Source: Microbispora amethystogenes (lineage in GTDB: Bacteria > Actinomycetota > Actinomycetes > Streptosporangiales > Streptosporangiaceae). Taken from it: a stretch of 64,000 bases of DNA. A program made the position numbers and the translations under genes. The stretch spans positions 124,001 to 188,000 of the forward strand of contig NZ_BOOB01000013.1 of the NCBI RefSeq assembly GCF_016863015.1, written 5' to 3'. Shown in pieces: positions 44,626 to 55,464 of the stretch (position 1 is the stretch's first letter; the number at the start of each line of letters is the position of its first letter). The notes below the pieces were generated by a model. That model saw only the letters and a program-made list of their open reading frames with translations, ran no database searches and had not been told where the DNA came from.

Positions 44626-46008
44626 ATGGGCGCACACGCAGTTCCGCCGCCGGGGACCCGGCGACCGTCCACGGACCCGCCCGCGTCCGGGCCCGGCTCG
44701 CGGAGCCGGTCGCTCCGACGTGCGCTGGGCCGGGCGATGGCGGCGGCGGTGGCCGTCGTCGGGCTGTTCTCGGCGGCCGTCGCGACCCAGTCGGCCTCGG
44801 CCGCGGACAATCCCTACCAGCGCGGGCCGAACCCGACCCTGGCGAGCGTCGCGGCCAACAGAGGGACCTTCGCGACCGCGCAGACCAGCGTGCCGGCCGG
44901 CAACGGCTTCGGCGGCGGAGTGATCTACTACCCGACCGACACCAGCCAGACGTTCGGCGGGGTCGCGATCGTGCCGGGCTACTCGGCCCTCTTCGCCAAC
45001 GAAGAGGCCTGGATGGGCCCCTGGCTCGCCTCCTTCGGCTTCGTGGTGATCGGCATCGAGACCAACAGCCGCACCGACAGCGCGGACGCCCGGGGGACCC
45101 AGCTGCTCGCCGCGCTCGACTACCTCACCCAGCGCAGCTCGGTGCGCGACCGGGTCGACCCGAACCGGTTGTCGGTCGTCGGCCACTCTGCGGGCGGCGC
45201 GGGGGTCCTCAGCGCGATCCTGCGGCGGCCCACCCTGAAGGCCGGGATCGGGCTCGCCCCCGGCTCGCCCGTCGGCGACTACGGCCTGTCCAACGACCGC
45301 GTGCCGACGATGTTCATTTCCGGCCAGCGGGACACGACGGTCACGCAGTCCTACCTCAACGGGCTCTACACCACGATCCCGGCCTCGACGCCGAGCGCGT
45401 GGGTGGAGATCACCGGGGTGGACCACCTGTTCGCGACGCGGGCCAACACGACCGAGATGCGGGTGCTGATCCCCTGGCTGAAGATCTGGGTGGACAACGA
45501 CACCCGGTACACCCAGTTCCTGTGCCCGCTGGCGGACTCCAGCAACATCTCGATGTACCGCAACAAGTGCCCGTACGTGCCGCCGGGCGGGTCGCCGTCG
45601 CCGAGCGCCTCCCCCTCGTCCAGCCCGTCGCAGTCGCCCTCCCAGTCACCGTCGCAGTCGCCGTCCCAGTCGCCGTCCCAGTCACCGTCCACCAGCCCGT
45701 CGCCCCCGCCGCCGGGCGCCTGCGTGGCCGAGTACCAGCCGCAGAACTCGTGGCCCGGCGGCTACCAGGCGTTGGTCACGGTGAAGGCGGGCAGCTCGGC
45801 GATCAACGGCTGGACCGTCAGGTGGACGCTCGGCAGCGGCCAGACGATCAGCCAGGCGTGGAACGGCACGCTGAGCACGAGCGGTTCCGCGGTGACGGTG
45901 AAGAACGCCTCCTACAACGGCTCGCTCCCGGCGGGCGGCTCGACCAGCTTCGGGTTCCTCGCCACCGGCACGCCGTCGACCCCCACCCTCACCTGCACCA
46001 GCCCGTGA
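44626..46008 (+). CDS. secreted PETase/cutinase-like alpha/beta hydrolase with C-terminal CBM2
   Basis: A 460-aa secreted protein. A long signal region ends near ATQSASA-ADN. The catalytic domain starts NPYQRGPNPTLASVA, shared with Thermobifida cutinases and PET hydrolases. It has nucleophile GHSAGGAG, Asp in SGQRDTT, His in GVDHLFAT, and VDNDTRYTQFLCP with a second Cys (NKCP) for the usual terminal disulfide. A PSQS-repeat linker leads to a CBM2-like cellulose-binding domain with CVAEYQPQNSWPGGYQALVT. It should attack ester polymers such as cutin on plant material. It deviates in that GHSMGG is GHSAGG and the TPWH segment, whose Trp lines the PET site, is replaced by APGS. ATG 44626 has GGAGG upstream. 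Confidence 0.88.
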   Translation: MGAHAVPPPGTRRPSTDPPASGPGSRSRSLRRALGRAMAAAVAVVGLFSAAVATQSASAADNPYQRGPNPTLASVAANRGTFATAQTSVPAGNGFGGGVIYYPTDTSQTFGGVAIVPGYSALFANEEAWMGPWLASFGFVVIGIETNSRTDSADARGTQLLAALDYLTQRSSVRDRVDPNRLSVVGHSAGGAGVLSAILRRPTLKAGIGLAPGSPVGDYGLSNDRVPTMFISGQRDTTVTQSYLNGLYTTIPASTPSAWVEITGVDHLFATRANTTEMRVLIPWLKIWVDNDTRYTQFLCPLADSSNISMYRNKCPYVPPGGSPSPSASPSSSPSQSPSQSPSQSPSQSPSQSPSTSPSPPPPGACVAEYQPQNSWPGGYQALVTVKAGSSAINGWTVRWTLGSGQTISQAWNGTLSTSGSAVTVKNASYNGSLPAGGSTSFGFLATGTPSTPTLTCTSP

Positions 46009-46048
46009 CCGCTCACGGCACGGCGGGTCGATCGATGTCCCGTTGACT

Positions 46049-46080
46049 CCGGAGAGGGCCGGGCAGACGACCCTCTCCGG
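46049..46080 (+). terminator. first hairpin of a double terminator
   Basis: CCGGAGAGGG (46049-46058) pairs with CCCTCTCCGG (46071-46080) around a 12-nt loop, about 40 bp past the cutinase-like gene stop. Confidence 0.75.
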
Positions 46081-46081
46081 G

Positions 46082-46123
46082 CTCCGGCAGGGCCTCTTAT
46101 GGCGGTGGGAGGCCCTGCCGGAG
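46082..46123 (+). terminator. second hairpin of a double terminator
   Basis: A perfect 15-bp stem (CTCCGGCAGGGCCTC at 46082-46096 with its complement at 46109-46123) has a 12-nt loop, immediately after the first hairpin. Together they insulate the fucosidase gene from read-through. Confidence 0.85.
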
Positions 46124-46265
46124 AACACCACTCTTCACCGCCATCCTGATCAGGGCTTCTGGGTCGCAGGCCATGCCCCGGACACCACTGCGTCTTCTCG
46201 GAGCAGAGTTCCTGGTCCAAGCCGGTTCGAGGTGTCCGTACCCGCCGGGTATTGGAGAAAGTGAA

Positions 46266-49154
46266 TTGTCTGATTTCACCCGAAGGCAAGTGCTGCGCTA
46301 CGGCGCGGCCGGAGCCGGAGCCGCGCTGGCTCCGATCGCGTGGACGGCGGCCGCCCGGGCCGCCGCCGCGGCCCCTCCCGAGGTGCGCGCCGCGGGCGAC
46401 CTGGCCCTGTGGTACGACGCGAGCGCCGGCACCGACTGGCTGCGCGCGCTGCCGATCGGCAACGGCCGCCTGGGCGCGATGGTGTTCGGCAACGTCGACA
46501 CCGAGCGGCTGCAGCTCAACGAGGACACCATCTGGGCCGGCGGGCCGTACGACCAGAGCAACACGAGGGGCGCCGGGGCGCTCGCGCAGATCCGGCAGCT
46601 GATCTTCCAGAACCAGTGGAGTCAGGCCCAGACCCTGATCGACCAGAACATGCTGGGCAACCCCTCGGCCCAGCTCGCGTACCAGACCGTCGGCAACCTA
46701 CGGCTCACCTTCGGCAGCACCAGCGGAGTCTCGGAGTACAGCCGGTTCCTGGACCTCACCACGGCCACCACGACGACGACGTACCTGCAGAACGGCGTGC
46801 GGTACCGGCGTGAGGTGCTCGCGAGCGCGCCGGACCAGGTGATCGCCATCCGCCTCACCGCCGACAGGGGCGGCTCGATCACGTTCTCCGCGACGTTCGA
46901 CAGCCCCCAGCGGACCACGCGCTCCAGCCCGGACGGCACGACGGTGGCGCTCGACGGCGTCTCCGGCGACCAGCGGGGCCTGTCGGGCAAGGTCAGGTTC
47001 CTGGCGCTGGCCCGGGCCGTCGCCGACGGCGGCACGGTCAGCAGCTCCGGCGGCACCCTCCAGGTGCGGGGCGCCAACAGCGTGACCGTGTACGTCTCCA
47101 TCGGCTCCAGCTACGTGAACTTCAAGGACGCCGGCGGCGACTACCAGGGCATCGCGCGGCGCTACCTCGACGCCGTCAACGGCAAGACGTATGACGACGT
47201 GCGCTCCCGGCACGTCGCCGACTACCAGCGGCTGTTCGGGCGCACCACCCTCGACCTCGGCCGCACCTCGGCGGCGGACCAACCGACCGACGTCCGGATC
47301 GCGCAGCACGCGAACACCAACGACCCGCAGTTCTCGGTGCTGCTGTTCCAGTACGGCCGCTACCTGCTGATCTCCTCCTCGCGGCCGGGCACCCAGCCGG
47401 CCAACCTGCAGGGCATCTGGAACGACTCGCTGACCCCGGCGTGGGACTCGAAGTACACCCTCAACGCCAACCTGCCGATGAACTACTGGCCGACGAACAC
47501 GACGAACCTGCCGGAGTGCTTCGAGCCGGTGTTCCGGATGATCAACGACCTCACGGTCAGCGGCGCCCGTACGGCCCGGGTGGAGTACAACGCGGGCGGC
47601 TGGGTGACCCACCACAACACCGACGGCTGGCGGGGTTCGTCGGTGGTCGACTTCGCCTCGGCGGGCATGTGGCAGACCGGCGGCGCGTGGCTGTCCACCA
47701 TGATCTGGGACCACTACCTGTTCACCGGCGACCTCGACTTCCTCCGGCAGTACTACCCGGCGATGAAGGGCGCGGCGCAGTTCTTCCTGGAGACGCTCGT
47801 CCAGGAGCCGAGCCTGGGTTATCTGGTGACGAACCCGTCGAACTCCCCCGAGCTGAACCACCACTCGGGCGTCAGCGTGTGCGCCGGCCCGACGATGGAC
47901 AACCAGATCCTGCGCGACCTGTTCAACGGCTGCGCCAAGGCCAGCGAGGTCCTCGGCACGGATGCGACCTTCCGGAGCCAGGTCCTGGCCGCCCGGGACC
48001 GGCTCCCTCCCATGAAGGTCGGCTCGCGCGGCAACATCCAGGAGTGGCTGTACGACTGGGTGGAGACCGAGCAGCAGCACCGGCACATCTCGCACCTGTA
48101 CGGCCTGCACCCCAGTAACCAGATCACCAAGCGGGGCACCCCCACGCTCTACAACGCCGCCCGCCGGACCCTCGAACTGCGCGGCGACGACGGCACCGGC
48201 TGGTCCCTCGCCTGGAAGATCAACTACTGGGCGCGGATGGAGGAGGGCGACCGCGCGCGCAACCTGATCCGCCTCCTGGTCAGGACGGACCGGCTCGCGC
48301 CGAACATGTTCGACCTGCACCCGCCGTTCCAGATCGACGGCAACTTCGGCGCCACCTCGGGCATCGCCGAGATGCTGCTGCAGAGCCACAACGGCGAGCT
48401 GCACGTGCTGCCCGCGCTGCCGTCGGCGTGGCCGACCGGCAAGGTGCAGGGCCTGCGGGGACGCGGCGGCTACACCGTCGGCGCGACCTGGAGCTCCGGC
48501 GCGATCACCGAGATCCTCGTCAAGTTCGACCGCGCCGGCACCGTCAACGTGCGCAGCCGGATCTTCACCGGCACCTACCAGGTGGTCGACGCCGAGACCG
48601 GCGGCGCCGTCACCGTCACCAAGCCCGAGGCCGACGTCATCACGCTGCCCGGCGAGGCCGGCCGCACCTATCGCCTGACCGGCTCCGGCAGCACCTCCTC
48701 GCCGTCGCCGTCGCCGTCGGCGTCGCCGACACCGGTGCCGTCGACCTACTCGCGGATCGTCAACGCCACCACCGGCCTGGTGCTGGACAGCGGCGGCAAC
48801 GTGGCGTCGGGGTCGAACGTCAAGCAGTGGAACTGGGACGGCAGCAACAACCTGCAGTGGCAGCTCGTCGACCTGGGCGGTGGTTGGTACCGGATCGTCA
48901 ACCGCACCAACGGCATGGTCATCGACAGCTGGGGCAACACCGCCAACGGCGCGAACGCCAGGCAGTCGGCCTGGAACGGTGGCAACAACCAGCAGTGGCG
49001 CCTGAACAGCGTCGGCAACGGCCGCTACCAGATCATCAACCGCGGCACCGGGACGTCCCTCGACGGCATGGGCTACACCAGCGCCGGCTCCGCCGTCGGC
49101 ATGTGGGCGCCGAACAACAACACCAACAACCACTGGACGATCAGCGGCGTGTGA
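46266..49154 (+). CDS. GH95 alpha-L-fucosidase-like enzyme with ricin-type lectin domain, Tat-exported
   Basis: A 962-aa protein. The TTG start at 46266 has GGAGAAAG just upstream and yields the Tat signal SDFTRRQVLRYGAAGAGAAL. The GH95 catalytic part (about residues 45-800) shows LPIGNGRLGAMVFG, NLPMNYWPTNTTNLPE, SNSPELNHHSGV, CAGPTMDNQILRDLF and QIDGNFGATSGIAEML. A Ser/Pro linker leads to a RICIN/CBM13 domain with three QW repeats (NLQWQL, NQQWRL, NNHWTI). Such enzymes remove alpha-1,2-L-fucose or related L-galactose from plant glycans. ATG 46173 would add a non-signal stretch and is less likely. Two terminators separate it from the gene before. Confidence 0.9.
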   Translation: MSDFTRRQVLRYGAAGAGAALAPIAWTAAARAAAAAPPEVRAAGDLALWYDASAGTDWLRALPIGNGRLGAMVFGNVDTERLQLNEDTIWAGGPYDQSNTRGAGALAQIRQLIFQNQWSQAQTLIDQNMLGNPSAQLAYQTVGNLRLTFGSTSGVSEYSRFLDLTTATTTTTYLQNGVRYRREVLASAPDQVIAIRLTADRGGSITFSATFDSPQRTTRSSPDGTTVALDGVSGDQRGLSGKVRFLALARAVADGGTVSSSGGTLQVRGANSVTVYVSIGSSYVNFKDAGGDYQGIARRYLDAVNGKTYDDVRSRHVADYQRLFGRTTLDLGRTSAADQPTDVRIAQHANTNDPQFSVLLFQYGRYLLISSSRPGTQPANLQGIWNDSLTPAWDSKYTLNANLPMNYWPTNTTNLPECFEPVFRMINDLTVSGARTARVEYNAGGWVTHHNTDGWRGSSVVDFASAGMWQTGGAWLSTMIWDHYLFTGDLDFLRQYYPAMKGAAQFFLETLVQEPSLGYLVTNPSNSPELNHHSGVSVCAGPTMDNQILRDLFNGCAKASEVLGTDATFRSQVLAARDRLPPMKVGSRGNIQEWLYDWVETEQQHRHISHLYGLHPSNQITKRGTPTLYNAARRTLELRGDDGTGWSLAWKINYWARMEEGDRARNLIRLLVRTDRLAPNMFDLHPPFQIDGNFGATSGIAEMLLQSHNGELHVLPALPSAWPTGKVQGLRGRGGYTVGATWSSGAITEILVKFDRAGTVNVRSRIFTGTYQVVDAETGGAVTVTKPEADVITLPGEAGRTYRLTGSGSTSSPSPSPSASPTPVPSTYSRIVNATTGLVLDSGGNVASGSNVKQWNWDGSNNLQWQLVDLGGGWYRIVNRTNGMVIDSWGNTANGANARQSAWNGGNNQQWRLNSVGNGRYQIINRGTGTSLDGMGYTSAGSAVGMWAPNNNTNNHWTISGV

Positions 49155-49207
49155 CCCGGCCGATCCGGGCATGATGGAAAGGAGTGTCGGGGCGGCGGGG
49201 GTTCGCC

Positions 49208-51202
49208 ATGAGCACACGACGGAACACACGACGGGACGCACAAGGGGCCACACAAGGGGACGCACAGCGACTGACCCGGCGTGACTTCCTCCAGGGATGC
49301 GCGGCGGTCACGCTCGTGGGGGCGTACGGCCCGGCGGGATCCACCCGTCGGCCGGCGCCCGCCGGGCTCCCGCTGCTCGACGCCGCGTCGGTGCCCAAAT
49401 ATGTGGCCGCATTACTCGTTCCCGCCGTGATGCCCACCGCGATGCCGGCCGCGCCCACGGGTGACGGCTCGCTCGACCGCTACGTGATCGGGGTGCGCCG
49501 GTTCCGGCAGCAGATGCTGCCCCCCGGCGCACCGGCCACGGCCGTCTTCGGCTACGGCTCGGCCCCGCACCCGGGCACGTTCGCCGTTCCGGGACGAACA
49601 ATCGAGGCCCGGGTGGACCATCCCGTCCAGGTGACCTGGGTGAACGAGCTGACGGACCGGTGGGGGGATCATCTCCCGCATCTGCTGCCCGTCGATCCGA
49701 CGCTGCACTGGGCCAACCCGCCCGGCGGCCGGACGGGCCGCGACCGCAGGCCCGAGTTCGCGTCGACCCCCGGGCCGTACCAAGGGCCGGTCCCGGTGGT
49801 GACCCACCTGCACGGCGGGCACAGCCCGGACGACAGCGACGGACACCCCGAGGCGTGGTTCCTCGCCGCCGCCGAGATCCCGGACGGCTACGCGCGGGAG
49901 GGGTCCCGGTACGCCGGCTTCGCCGCCGCCTACGCGGCCCGGACGGGCGCCGGCTGGCGGGCCGGGTCGGCCGTCTACCGGTACGGCAACGACCAGCACC
50001 CGGGCACCCTCTGGTATCACGACCACGTGCTCGGGATGACCCGGCTCAACGTCTACGCCGGCCTGGCCGGGTTCTACCTGCTCCGGGGCGGCCCGGACGA
50101 CCTGGCGCCCGGCGTCCTTCCCGGGCCGGCGCCCAAGGCGGGGGCGGACGATCCCGCGGGCGCCCGCTGCCACGAGATCCCGATCCTGATCCAGGACAGG
50201 ACGTTCACGGCGGACGGCTCGCTCTTCTATCCGAACAGCCGCGCGGCCCGCGGGTACGGCGGCCCGTACATCCCGCGCACCGACGTCCCGCCCATCTGGG
50301 TGCCGGAGTTCTTCGGCGCCACCATGACGGTGAACGGCCGGACCTGGCCGCTGCTGGAGGTGGAGCGGCGCCGTTACCGGTTCCGCTTCCTCAACGGCTG
50401 CAACGCCAGGGTCCTCGACCTCGGCATCGCCGCCTCACCGGTGGCCCGGCCCGTACGATCGGCGCTGCCGTTCTGGCAGATCGGCTCCGACGGCGCGTTC
50501 CTGCCCGCGCCGGTCGCGCTCGACCGGCTGCTGCTGGCCCCGGCCGAACGCGCCGACGTGGTGGTCGACTTCACCGGCGTTCCCCCGGGCACCCCGCTCT
50601 ACCTGGTGAACGAGGGGCCCGACGGGCCGTACCAGGGGGACGCCGCGGCCGCGCCCGCCGATCCCGCCACCACCGGGCAGGTGCTGAAGTTCCTGGTGCG
50701 GCCGGCCTCCGGCCGCGACTCCAGCGTGCCACCCGACGAGCTGGAGCTCCCCCGGGCCGCCCGGCTCGGTCCGGCCGTACGGACGAGACGGCTCGCCCTG
50801 CTGGAGCAGGGCTCGGCCGTCCGGGGGGCTGGTCCCGTCGCGACCCTGCTGGGCGACGCCGCCGGGCGTGGCTGGGCCGCGAGAAGGTGGCACGACCCGG
50901 TCACGGAGAATCCGGGCGTCGGCGATGTCGAGGTGTGGGAGTTCCACAACCTCACTCCGGACGCGCATCCCATCCACATCCACGAGATCCTGTTCGAGGT
51001 GCTGGACCGCACGCCGTTCCACGGCTCGGCGCGGCCGGCCCGGCCCTGGGAGCGGGGACGCAAGGACACGGTCATCGCCCTGCCCCGGGAGGTGACCCGG
51101 GTCAAGGCCCACTTCGACCGGCCCGGGCTCTTCGTATGGCACTGCCACATGCTGGAGCACGAGGACAACGAGATGATGCGGCCCTACCGCATCGGCGGCT
51201 GA
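49208..51202 (+). CDS. Tat-exported multicopper oxidase (CotA/bilirubin-oxidase-like)
   Basis: A 664-aa protein. The leader carries a twin-arginine (TRRDFLQGCAAVTLVG). All copper-ligand motifs are present: THLHGGHSPD, TLWYHDHVLGMTRL, HPIHIHEILFEV, and HCHMLEHEDNEMM with the type-1 Cys-His and an axial Met. The architecture matches three-domain laccase-like oxidases that oxidise phenols, bilirubin or metals while reducing O2 to water. After two plant-polymer hydrolases it suggests lignocellulose or phenolic attack (inference). ATG 49208 is chosen with GGGGG 7 bases upstream; GTG 49184 is an alternative. Confidence 0.92.
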   Translation: MSTRRNTRRDAQGATQGDAQRLTRRDFLQGCAAVTLVGAYGPAGSTRRPAPAGLPLLDAASVPKYVAALLVPAVMPTAMPAAPTGDGSLDRYVIGVRRFRQQMLPPGAPATAVFGYGSAPHPGTFAVPGRTIEARVDHPVQVTWVNELTDRWGDHLPHLLPVDPTLHWANPPGGRTGRDRRPEFASTPGPYQGPVPVVTHLHGGHSPDDSDGHPEAWFLAAAEIPDGYAREGSRYAGFAAAYAARTGAGWRAGSAVYRYGNDQHPGTLWYHDHVLGMTRLNVYAGLAGFYLLRGGPDDLAPGVLPGPAPKAGADDPAGARCHEIPILIQDRTFTADGSLFYPNSRAARGYGGPYIPRTDVPPIWVPEFFGATMTVNGRTWPLLEVERRRYRFRFLNGCNARVLDLGIAASPVARPVRSALPFWQIGSDGAFLPAPVALDRLLLAPAERADVVVDFTGVPPGTPLYLVNEGPDGPYQGDAAAAPADPATTGQVLKFLVRPASGRDSSVPPDELELPRAARLGPAVRTRRLALLEQGSAVRGAGPVATLLGDAAGRGWAARRWHDPVTENPGVGDVEVWEFHNLTPDAHPIHIHEILFEVLDRTPFHGSARPARPWERGRKDTVIALPREVTRVKAHFDRPGLFVWHCHMLEHEDNEMMRPYRIGG

Positions 51203-51347
51203 GGCTACCGGCGAGGCGAACGGACGGCGAGGCGGACGGGGCGCGACCGGGGCAAAGATTGGCGGGAGAGGCACCAGTTTCGGGGCCGCCGACCTGCACG
51301 ATGCGACCGCTGCCGGGGCATCACTCCATGCGGGTGGAGGTGAACGG

Positions 51348-51782
51348 ATGGCTCGGTTGCGTGACTTCCTCCAGAGGTTCCGTCCGGCGGGCATACCCGG
51401 CGCCGCGGCGCCCGCCGGGGTGCCGGCGGACTACGCGGCCGACCCGGCGACCGAACTGGAGGCGGTCTTCTCCTTCCTGGAGGAGACGCGGGAGCGGTGC
51501 GCCCGTGAGCGGCGCGCCGCCCGGCTGCGTGCCGAGGAGACGCGGGACCACGCGCGGGCCCGGGCCGCCGACGTCCTGTCCGCGGCGCGGGTGGAGGCGA
51601 CGGCCGCGCGGGCGCGGGCCGCGTCGTCGGCCAGGCTGAGGGCGGAGGAGGAGGCCGCGGCACTCCTCCGGGACGCGGAGGCGGCGGCCGAGCGCGTCCG
51701 CGAACGCGCCGCGGAGCGGATGCCGGACCTGGTCGCCCTGGCCCTCGCGGAGGTCAGGGCTCTCGCGGGTGATCCGCCGTGA
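51348..51782 (+). CDS. A/V-type ATPase peripheral-stalk subunit (H/G-like)
   Basis: A 144-aa protein whose residues 35-135 are one long Ala/Arg/Glu-rich coiled coil (ARLRAEETRDHARARAADVL). It is the first gene of the rotary ATPase operon. Such short coiled coils pair with subunit E to form the peripheral stalk. Assignment rests on composition and position rather than on a conserved motif. GTGGAGGTGAACGG precedes the ATG. The stop overlaps the next gene's GTG. Confidence 0.75.
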   Translation: MARLRDFLQRFRPAGIPGAAAPAGVPADYAADPATELEAVFSFLEETRERCARERRAARLRAEETRDHARARAADVLSAARVEATAARARAASSARLRAEEEAAALLRDAEAAAERVRERAAERMPDLVALALAEVRALAGDPP

Positions 51783-52679
51783 CCGCCGCCTGGGTCTCCG
51801 GGTCCACCCGGGCGAGGGCGCTCCTGAGCAGAGGGCTCGGCCCGCGCCGGGCCCGCCGTCTCGCCGCCTGCGACTCCTGCGCCGAGGCGGTGGCCGTGCT
51901 CGCGCGCTCCTCCTACGGGCACGACGTACGGCCCGGCCAGAGACTGGCCGACGCCCAGTGGGCGGTGCTCGCCACGCTCCTGTGGCACCTGCGCGTCCTG
52001 GCCGGCTGGCTCCCGAGGGAGGGCGGCGAGATGATGCGCCTGATCGCCCGGTGGTTCGAGATCGCGAACGTGGACGAGCTGATGTGCCGCCTGAGCGGCC
52101 GCCCCGCCGAGCCCGAGTTCGTCCTCGGGTCGCTCGCCACGACCTGGCCGCGGCTGCGGGGGTGCCGGTCGCTGACCGAGATCCGGGCGACCCTGACCGC
52201 CTCCCCTTGGGGTGATCCCGGTGGCGCGGCCCGCCGGGAGATCCAGCTCGGCATGCGCCTGTCCTGGGCGGAACGGCTCGCCGCGACCCTTCCGCCCGCC
52301 GCCCGGGGCTGGGTCGCCGGCGCGACGGCCCTGCTGGTCGCCCGGGAACGGCACGCGGAGCGCCGTGAGCTTCCGGCCGGGACGGGTGAGCGCTCCTGGG
52401 CCCTGCTCGGGCCGGACGCGCTCGCGGCGGCGTCCGTCGCCGACATGACCGCGCGCCTGCCCTCCTCCGCGCGCTGGGCGCTGCTGGAGATCGACGACCC
52501 GAGCGGGCTGTGGACCGCCGAACGGCGCTGGTGGAGACGGGTGGAGGACGACGGCCGCGCCCTGCTCGCGGGCTCCGCCTTCTCGGCCGGGCCCGTCCTG
52601 GGGGCCGTGGCCGTGCTCGCCGCGGACGCCCGCCGGGTGCGGGCCGCGCTGGAACTGGCCGCGCGGGGAGGCGGCGACG

Positions 52680-52693
<14 letters not shown>
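51779..52693 (+). CDS. A/V-type ATPase subunit C (d-type) homologue
   Basis: A 304-aa mainly helical protein with LRVLAGWLPREGGEMMRLIA and RWFEIANVDELMCRLSG near residues 75-110, resembling subunit C/d, which sits on the rotor between the c-ring and the central stalk. The gene overlaps the one before (GTGA) and extends 14 bp into subunit I. Sequence divergence is high, so the call leans on operon position between the stalk and membrane subunits. Confidence 0.78.
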
Positions 52694-54774
<2,081 letters not shown>

Positions 54775-54951
54775 CGCCCGTGCCCAGAGCGAGCCGAAGG
54801 GGCGCGCCGGCGGTCTGGACTGAGGAGCGAGGGACGAGCGACGAGGGTGGATTCCTCGCGCGCCTCCGGCACGACCAGCCAGGTGTGAGCGCCCCGATGA
54901 GCGAAGCGGAAACACGATGATGCCCCTGGTGGCGCTGGGAACGGTAGACGG

Positions 54952-55464
54952 GTGATCACGATGCGGGACGCGCTCGGGCCCGTGACCGAGGCGCTGCTGC
55001 GGCAGGCACGGCTGGACGCGGACGCCGTCGCCGGCGCGGCCGAGCGCGAGGCCGCCCGTACGGTCGCCGACGCCCGCCGTGAGGCCTCGGCCGTCATCGC
55101 CGACGCCACCCGGCAGGGGGAGGCGGAGGCGGCGGCGCACGCGGCGGCGGCGCGGGCGCGCGCCCGCCGGGAGGCGCGCGGCCGGGAACTGGCCGCCCGG
55201 CGGGAGGTCCTGGCCGACCTGCGCGGGCGGGTCGCCGCGGCGGTGCGGGCGCTCCGCGACGATCCCTGTTATCCCCGGCTCGTCGAGCGCCTGGGCGAAC
55301 TGGCCCGCGAGGCGGGCGGCGCGGATCTGGTGGTGCGCGAGCACCCGGACGGCGGGGTCGTGGCCGAGGGACCGGGCCGCCGGGTCGACTGCTCCCTCAC
55401 GGCACTCGCGGAACGCGCCGTCGACGCCCTCGGCGCGGAGGTGGAGCGCCTGTGGGCACCGTGA
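54952..55464 (+). CDS. A/V-type ATPase subunit E
   Basis: A 170-aa protein. Its N-terminal 100 residues are a coiled coil (AAARARARREARGRELAARR) and the C-terminal part ends DCSLTALAERAVDALGAEVE, as in subunit E of the peripheral stalk. GTG 54952 or ATG 54961 may be the start. It follows a 177-bp gap, the only real break in the operon, and overlaps subunit A by 13 bp. Confidence 0.85.
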   Translation: MITMRDALGPVTEALLRQARLDADAVAGAAEREAARTVADARREASAVIADATRQGEAEAAAHAAAARARARREARGRELAARREVLADLRGRVAAAVRALRDDPCYPRLVERLGELAREAGGADLVVREHPDGGVVAEGPGRRVDCSLTALAERAVDALGAEVERLWAP

